Shown piece by piece: positions 60,293-64,000 of a DNA stretch of 64,000 nt (within the stretch, counting starts at the first letter, position 1; every line of letters starts with the position of its first letter). Below the pieces are notes generated by a model that worked only from the letters and a program-made list of their open reading frames with translations, made no database searches and had not been told where the DNA came from. Both the position numbers and the translations under genes were made by a program. The stretch comes from TMED8 sp038125725 (GTDB lineage: Bacteria > Pseudomonadota > Alphaproteobacteria > Rhodospirillales > Casp-alpha2). Location of the stretch: positions 62,001-126,000 of the forward strand of contig JAYPEK010000001.1 in assembly GCA_038125725.1 (NCBI GenBank), given 5' to 3'.

Positions 60293-61615
60293 CTAAGCGC
60301 GGTCGATCAGGTGGATGAACGAGCCCGCCACCGACCCGGCGACCAGCCCCGCCCGGCCGAGATCGCGGCCCGCCGCGTCGGCAATGGCGAACAGCGCTTC
60401 GCCGGTCTCCGCCGCCGTCACCCGGGCGTAATGGAACTCATGCCCTCGGAAATCAATGCCGGCGTCCCCAAGCGGCCCCGCCGCCAGCGCGCGCGCCTGG
60501 CGATATCCCAGCGTCAGTTTCGGCTCGGCGAACGAGGTCTCGACACCCAAAAGCCCGGCCATGGCATGGGCCTCGCCATCTGCATCGATCAGCGCGCGGC
60601 CCAGCACCATGTAGCCGCCGCATTCGCCGAAGATCGGCGTTCCCTTCGCGGCGGCGTTGCGCAGACCACCCAGGAAGCCCGAATTCGCGGCCAGCCGCCC
60701 GGCATGCAGTTCCGGATAGCCGCCCGGCAGGTAGATCGCGTCCGCGCCCGTGTCCGGGGCCTCGTCGGCGAGCGGCGAGAACGCCACGATTTCGGCGCCC
60801 GCGTCGTGCCAGCCCTTCAACAGGTGCGGGTAGGCGAAGGCGAAGGCAGCGTCGCGGGCGACGGCAATGCGCTGGCCTAGGGGCGGGAGCGCCGGCTCGG
60901 CCTCGGTTGCATGGGCCCCTGCAATGGGCCGCATCAGTTCGACCAGCCGCGCCATGTCCAAATGCTCGCCGACCAGCGCCGCGGCGCCCTCGACGAAGGC
61001 TTCCAGGTCCGGATGCTCCAGCGCCTGCACCAGGCCCAGGTGCCGGGACGGCAACTGCAGCGCCGCACCGCGCGGCAGGCAGCCGAGCACCGGAAATTCC
61101 GGCAGTGCCGCCGCCATGGCGTCCATCAGGATTGCCCGGTGCGCCTCGCCGCCGATACGGTTAAACACCACGCCGGCGATCGAGATGCCGGTTTCGTGGC
61201 TGGCGAAGCCGCGCACCACGGCCGCCGCCGACGCGGCTTGCGCCTGGGCGTCGATCACCAACAGCACCGGCCAGCCGGTGGCGCGCGCCACGTCGGCGGT
61301 GGAGCCCGATGGCTTGCCCGGCGCTACCCGCGCGCCGTCGAACAACCCCATGACGCCCTCGCAGACGGCGATCTCGCCGTCCCCTTGCAGCGCGCCCAGC
61401 AGCCCCGAGAAGGTGGCCGCGCGCATGGCCCAGCCGTCCAGGTTGACGCAGGCGCGCCCGGATGCATGGGCATGAAAGGCGGGATCGATGTAGTCGGGGC
61501 CGACCTTGGCGGAGATCACCTTGCGGCCGGCCTTGGCCAGGTGTCGCAGCAGGCCGAGCGTCACCAGTGTCTTGCCGCTTCCGGAGGCGGGCGCGGCGAC
61601 GATCAGTCCCTTCAA
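60293..61615 (-). CDS. cobB: Cobyrinate/hydrogenobyrinate a,c-diamide synthase
   Basis: 440-residue ATP-dependent amidotransferase that amidates side chains a and c of the corrin ring. The P-loop APASGSGKTLVTLGLL opens the protein, with KVGPDYIDPAFH next. The C-terminal glutaminase has its Cys in FGECGGYMVLGRAL and the late His-x-Glu-Phe block GHEFHYARV. Start overlaps the SCO-family gene stop by 4 bases. It is part of a cobalamin region with cbiD and cobK. Confidence 0.95.
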   Translation of the reverse strand: MKGLIVAAPASGSGKTLVTLGLLRHLAKAGRKVISAKVGPDYIDPAFHAHASGRACVNLDGWAMRAATFSGLLGALQGDGEIAVCEGVMGLFDGARVAPGKPSGSTADVARATGWPVLLVIDAQAQAASAAAVVRGFASHETGISIAGVVFNRIGGEAHRAILMDAMAAALPEFPVLGCLPRGAALQLPSRHLGLVQALEHPDLEAFVEGAAALVGEHLDMARLVELMRPIAGAHATEAEPALPPLGQRIAVARDAAFAFAYPHLLKGWHDAGAEIVAFSPLADEAPDTGADAIYLPGGYPELHAGRLAANSGFLGGLRNAAAKGTPIFGECGGYMVLGRALIDADGEAHAMAGLLGVETSFAEPKLTLGYRQARALAAGPLGDAGIDFRGHEFHYARVTAAETGEALFAIADAAGRDLGRAGLVAGSVAGSFIHLIDRA

Positions 61616-62355
61616 GGGTTGAGAATCTCCCGCAGACGCTTGGCCATGTTCTCCGCGCTGGTACCGTGCGAGAAGTGCTGCACGAAGGCGCCCTTCGGGT
61701 CCATCAGGTAGGTCACGGCGCTGTGGTCGACGGTGTAGTCGTCCGGATCGGCGTCGGCATCCTTGCTCGCCACCTTGGCGTAGTAGACCCGGTAGGCCTT
61801 GGCCGCGGCCGCCACCTGTTCATGCGTGCCGGTGAGGCCGATGAGGCGCGGATGGAAGTAGGAGGTATATTCCTTCAACTGCTCCGGTGTGTCGCGGTCG
61901 GGATCGACGGAAATGAAGATCGGCTGAATCTTGTCCGCAAGCTCGCCCAACGCATCCAGGGTGTTGGACATCTCCGTCAGCCCGGTGGGGCAGACGTCGG
62001 GGCAGTAGGTGTAACCGAAATAGACCAGCATGTACTTGCCGGCATAGGTCTTGTCGGTCACCGTCTGGCCGTTCATGTCGGTCAGCGTGAACGGTCCGCC
62101 GATGGTCGGGCTGCCGGCGGATTTGGTCGCTTCCACCAGTTTTTCACCGACCTGGCCGAGGTTTTTCAGGTGCTTGCCGCTGGCGAAGATCAGCAGCCCG
62201 GCACCGACGACGACGGCCAGCAGCAGCAGCCAGCCGCGAATCCCCTTTGTCGGCGGGGCCTTGGCGGGTGGCGCCGAATCGGCGGATTTCTCGGCCGCCT
62301 TGCTCCCGGGCTCGCTCTTGGGTTCCGGTTTCTTTTCGGGATCGTTTTCGGCCAT
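61612..62355 (-). CDS. SCO1/SenC-family copper chaperone
   Basis: 247-residue membrane-anchored thioredoxin-fold protein needed for CuA-site assembly of cytochrome oxidase. After a Lys/Pro/Glu-rich cytoplasmic tail, one helix (GWLLLLAVVVGAGLLIFA, about residues 41-59) leads to the domain with GYTYCPDVCPTGLTEM (CxxxC) and DHSAVTYLMD (His), the copper ligands. Its stop overlaps the cobB start, an unusual partnership. It is divergent from cbiD with 44 bases between. Confidence 0.94.
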   Translation of the reverse strand: MAENDPEKKPEPKSEPGSKAAEKSADSAPPAKAPPTKGIRGWLLLLAVVVGAGLLIFASGKHLKNLGQVGEKLVEATKSAGSPTIGGPFTLTDMNGQTVTDKTYAGKYMLVYFGYTYCPDVCPTGLTEMSNTLDALGELADKIQPIFISVDPDRDTPEQLKEYTSYFHPRLIGLTGTHEQVAAAAKAYRVYYAKVASKDADADPDDYTVDHSAVTYLMDPKGAFVQHFSHGTSAENMAKRLREILNP

Positions 62356-62399
62356 CCGCCGTACTCGTCAATGTCTTGCCAGGGGGCTACATTACCGCC

Positions 62400-63482
62400 A
62401 TGGACGGTCGTAAACCAGAGGGAACGCTGAGAAAAGGCTGGACCACCGGCGCCTGTGCCACGGCGGCGGCGGCGGCGGCCTATGGTGCCTTGGAAAACGG
62501 CGCCTTTGCCGACCCGGTCACCATTCGGCTGCCCGGCGGCGACACGCCAACGTTCGAGCTTGCGCGCAAGACCCATGGCGACGGCTGGGCCGAGGCCAGC
62601 GTCATCAAGGATGCCGGCGACGATCCGGACGTCACTCACGGCGCCGAGGTGGTGGTGCGTGTCCAGCGCGGCCAGGCCGGGCAGGGTCTTCGGTTTCATG
62701 CCGGTGACGGGGTCGGCACCGTCACCCTGCCGGGGCTGCCGCTGGAGGTGGGCGAGCCCGCCATCAACCCGGGCCCGCGCCGCATGCTGACCGAGAACCT
62801 GACGGCTTTGGCGGCGGGCCGGCCGATCGATCTCGACATCACCGTTTCCATCCCCGGCGGCGAGGCGTTGGCACTGAAGACCATGAACGGCCGTCTCGGC
62901 ATCAAGGGCGGGCTTTCGGTGCTCGGCACCACCGGCATCGTCGTTCCCTATTCCTGCGCGTCGTGGATTCATTCCATCCATCGCGGCATCGATGTGGCGC
63001 GCGCCACCGGCATCGACCATATCGCCGCCGCCACCGGTTCCACCTCGGAAGCCGCCGTCAGGGACATCTACGGGCTTTCCGACCAGGCGCTGATCGACAT
63101 GGGGGATTTTGCCGGCGGGCTCTTGAAATACCTGCGCCGCCATCCGGTGGCGCGGCTGACGCTGGCCGGTGGGTTCGGCAAGCTGAGCAAGCTGGCGCAG
63201 GGGCATATGGACCTGCATTCGTCGCGCTCCAGCGTAGACATGGCGGACCTGGCGGAGACCGCCCGGCGCGCCGGCGCCGACGCGGATGCGGTCACCGCCA
63301 TCGCCACCGCAAATACCGCCATGCAGGCGCTGCAGATCGCCGACGCGGCCGGCATCAAACTCGCCGACGCCATCGCCGCCCGGGCGCGGGGCGCCGCCAT
63401 GGCGGTGCTGGCCGGCGGCACGGCGGTGGAGGTCCTGGTATTCACCCGCAAGGGCGAGCTCACCGGCCGGGCGGAGGCCTGA
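62400..63482 (+). CDS. cbiD: Cobalt-precorrin-5B C1-methyltransferase
   Basis: 360-residue enzyme methylating C1 of the corrin intermediate using SAM. N-terminal LRKGWTTGACATAAA is the family signature; GDGVGTVTLPGLPL, EPAINPGPRRML and DLHSSRSSVDM follow. CbiD is typical of the anaerobic (cobalt-early) route but occurs with Cob-type genes in mixed pathways. ATG 62400 (MDGRKPEGT) is chosen because the upstream frame overlaps the divergent SCO gene. cobK starts 1 base after its stop. Confidence 0.94.
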   Translation: MDGRKPEGTLRKGWTTGACATAAAAAAYGALENGAFADPVTIRLPGGDTPTFELARKTHGDGWAEASVIKDAGDDPDVTHGAEVVVRVQRGQAGQGLRFHAGDGVGTVTLPGLPLEVGEPAINPGPRRMLTENLTALAAGRPIDLDITVSIPGGEALALKTMNGRLGIKGGLSVLGTTGIVVPYSCASWIHSIHRGIDVARATGIDHIAAATGSTSEAAVRDIYGLSDQALIDMGDFAGGLLKYLRRHPVARLTLAGGFGKLSKLAQGHMDLHSSRSSVDMADLAETARRAGADADAVTAIATANTAMQALQIADAAGIKLADAIAARARGAAMAVLAGGTAVEVLVFTRKGELTGRAEA

Positions 63483-63483
63483 G

Positions 63484-64000
63484 ATGACGCGGCTCCTGAT
63501 TCTCGGCGGCACGGCGGAGGCGCGCGCGCTCGCCGCCGGCGCCGATGCGCTATCACCGGAAATCGAGGTCATCACCTCATGGGCGGGACGGACCGGCCGC
63601 CAGCCCGACCTGCCCGGCCGCGCCCGCATCGGCGGTTTCGGCGGCGCCGAGGGCCTCGGCGACTATTTGCGGTCCGAGGCCGTCGACCTCGTCGTCGACG
63701 CCACCCATCCCTTCGCCCGGGTGATTTCCGCCAACGCCCGCGACGCCTGCGACGCGGCCGGCGTGGCGCGCCTCCAATTGGTGCGGCCGGCCTGGAAGCT
63801 GCCGGCGGAAACCAATTGGATCGCGGTTCCCGACCTGGAAACGGCGGCGGCGAAAGTGCAAGAGATCGCGTCGCGCGCCTTCCTCACCACCGGCAAGCAG
63901 ACCGTCGAGGCCTTTTCCGGCGTCACCGGGGTGTGGTTCCTGGTGCGGCTGATCGACCCGCCGCCGGCCCCGTTGCCGCTTGCCGCCTACGAGGTCACCA
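63484..64000 (+). CDS. cobK: Precorrin-6A reductase, 3'-truncated by the window edge
   Basis: The first 172 residues of the NAD(P)H-dependent corrin reductase (CobK/CbiJ). MTRLLILGGTAEARALAAG is the nucleotide-binding opening, and VVDATHPFARVISANARDAC is a family signature including the conserved THPFA. FLTTGKQTVEAFSG matches the second conserved block. Its ATG lies 1 base after the cbiD stop, so the two are cotranscribed. The rest lies outside the window. Confidence 0.94.
   Translation, partial: MTRLLILGGTAEARALAAGADALSPEIEVITSWAGRTGRQPDLPGRARIGGFGGAEGLGDYLRSEAVDLVVDATHPFARVISANARDACDAAGVARLQLVRPAWKLPAETNWIAVPDLETAAAKVQEIASRAFLTTGKQTVEAFSGVTGVWFLVRLIDPPPAPLPLAAYEVT

Noticed and set aside
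62356..62399. Cobalamin riboswitch upstream of cbiD
   Set aside because: Only 44 bases separate cbiD from the divergent SCO gene, too short for the aptamer, and no motif is seen.

Overview
The window is high-GC DNA packed with genes on both strands. It looks like the chromosome of a Gram-negative alphaproteobacterium, probably near Rhodospirillales. Supporting signs are a MucR-type regulator, Fur and Irr paralogs together, a fabA-fabB-fabI-irr neighbourhood, a GAAC-N7-GAAC LexA box in front of an MmcB-like gene, a probable SAM-II riboswitch in front of metK, and a rimP-nusA-ylxR-infB-rbfA-truB-rpsO-pnp operon. No tRNA, rRNA, CRISPR array, prophage or insertion sequence was recognised. Most of the window is core genome.

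Layout. 1-5.8 kb: the 3' part of dnaJ, a reverse-strand island (two tandem TerB-like genes and a sulfatase), then dapB, a DUF2244 gene and nth. 5.8-13.9 kb: a reverse-strand lipoprotein/bactofilin/EI24 cluster, then a forward PfkB kinase, typA, a family 9 glycosyltransferase, an AmpG-like permease and ppa. 13.9-21.7 kb: macro-domain protein, FAD oxidoreductase, murJ, trpS, an Nfu-type Fe-S scaffold, a Bax-like glucosaminidase and a convergent polysaccharide deacetylase. 21.8-29.5 kb: tsaB, a TusA-like protein, mucR, fur, then miaB-phoH-ybeY-corC-lnt. 29.5-31.6 kb: metK behind a probable SAM-II riboswitch, with trmB overlapping its stop. 31.6-41.2 kb: the translation/RNA operon, with an attenuator-like leader, an rpsO-pnp intercistronic hairpin and a strong terminator after pnp.

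41.3-47.3 kb joins unsaturated fatty-acid synthesis (fabA, fabB, fabI) to iron and peroxide physiology: irr, rubrerythrin, a CCG-type Fe-S protein and a DUF3501 protein, with palindromes resembling Irr and Fur sites. 47.3-52.8 kb: UDP-glucuronate decarboxylase-like epimerase, a metallophosphatase, a tandem pair of degenerate GGDEF/EAL-like proteins, and cobT. 52.9-58.8 kb: MscS channel, YjbQ and DUF1847 proteins, SOS-type mmcB, an OmpA-like protein, two small c-type cytochromes, an MliC-like lipoprotein, a PAS-like protein with no ordinary start codon at its expected N-terminus, and a YgjP-like metallopeptidase. 58.8-64 kb: a DapA-family protein, a YcgN-like protein, and cobalamin genes (cobB, cbiD, partial cobK) with a SCO copper chaperone coupled to cobB.

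Functions come from recognising protein families and motifs by eye. No database search or folding program was run, so regulatory sites are predictions.
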